The position numbers were made by a program, and so were the translations under genes. From Alistipes sp. (GTDB lineage: Bacteria; Bacteroidota; Bacteroidia; Bacteroidales; Rikenellaceae), in assembly GCA_009774895.1 (NCBI GenBank), contig VSOO01000080.1, forward strand, positions 1 to 6,843: a stretch of DNA of 6,843 nucleotides. Reading direction: 5' to 3'. Of the stretch, positions 6,558-6,843 are shown piece after piece. The notes under the pieces are model-generated. The model made no database searches. It saw only the letters and a list, made by a program, of their open reading frames with translations, and was not told the origin of the DNA. The stretch's first letter is position 1. Every line of letters begins with the position of its first letter.

Positions 6558-6843
6558 GGCCGCAGCTGCGGGACACAGGAGCGAGCGGCGGACATCCGTC
6601 CCGAAAGCTGAGGCACGCACGGAGCAAAACTGCGGCCCGCACGGACCCGGAGCCGCACCTTGCGGCCATCCGGGACAAATACAGCCGCAAGAGCCGCATT
6701 CGCCTCCCGTTCGCCCCACCTTCGGAAACCCGCGCCCATAACGGGCCTGTGCACTCCGCGCAACCGCCCCCAAGCGACCGGACAGCCCCCGGCCCAACAC
6801 AGGCGGCCTGCCGGTCGGCAACCCTCCCCTGCGGCCGCGCCAT
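6558..6843. other. GC-rich tail without a supported gene
   Basis: No frame here shows a recognisable protein. Frames that stay open on the - strand are rich in Arg, Ala and Gly and run back through the hairpin into the S9 gene, as expected from chance in GC-rich DNA. Small inverted repeats are present: the 12-bp palindrome CCGCAGCTGCGG (6560-6571), GCCGCA/TGCGGC (6652-6657 with 6661-6666), and CGACCGG/CCGGTCG (6775-6781 with 6811-6817). None has a clear function. No tRNA or promoter was recognised. Confidence 0.5.

Noticed and set aside
4518..6821. A 767-codon open frame on the - strand opposite the S9 peptidase.
   Set aside because: It is exactly antisense to a gene with a complete catalytic triad and recognisable propeller repeats. 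Its translation is rich in Val, Arg, Ala, Gly and His without any domain, the usual product of GC-rich codons read backwards.
6412..6843. A - strand frame of 143 codons starting at the window edge.
   Set aside because: It would run through the S9 terminator hairpin and into the 3' end of the S9 gene, and its Arg/Ala/Gly/Ser-rich translation matches no family.

Overview
The window looks like chromosomal DNA of a high-GC gut Bacteroidota, most likely Alistipes or a close relative in the Rikenellaceae. The signs are a GC content near 60-65% in most genes with strong GC bias at third codon positions, no Shine-Dalgarno boxes, Bacteroidota-type promoters (TTG, 19-20 nt, TAnnTTTG-like), and a gene set typical of the order (PorX-type regulator, TsaE, C10 protease, DPP5-type S9 peptidase). 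The genus is an inference; there is no marker gene in the window.

Layout. From 1 to 1443 there is a two-gene + strand unit: the 3' two thirds of a PorX-like response regulator/PglZ phosphatase (5' end outside the window), then, 7 nt later, tsaE for the t6A tRNA modification enzyme. After a 178-nt GC-rich gap, a small SRPBCC-fold protein (1622-2032) has its own near-consensus promoter and a strong hairpin behind it. Next comes a C10 (streptopain-family) cysteine protease lipoprotein (2212-3612), also with a candidate promoter. It meets a Nudix hydrolase on the - strand (3697-4293) tail to tail across a 16-bp hairpin. The Nudix gene and a DPP5-type S9 dipeptidyl-peptidase lipoprotein (4347-6491, +) diverge from a 53-bp intergenic region. 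A 14-bp hairpin follows the peptidase, and the last 350 nt hold no convincing gene.

How they fit together. The window is mostly housekeeping and nutrient-acquisition genes and not one system. The C10 endopeptidase and the S9 dipeptidyl-peptidase are both predicted lipoproteins and could act in sequence on dietary or host protein (endoproteolysis, then dipeptide release), which fits a protein-using gut bacterium. They are not co-transcribed. PorX plus TsaE is a neighbourhood I recall from other Bacteroidota. I found no CRISPR array, insertion sequence, tRNA, rRNA or phage gene, and no clear sign of an undescribed system. The points most worth a second look are the AT-rich catalytic half of the C10 gene, the porX-tsaE coupling, and the pair of terminator hairpins that share a CGTTTCG tail.
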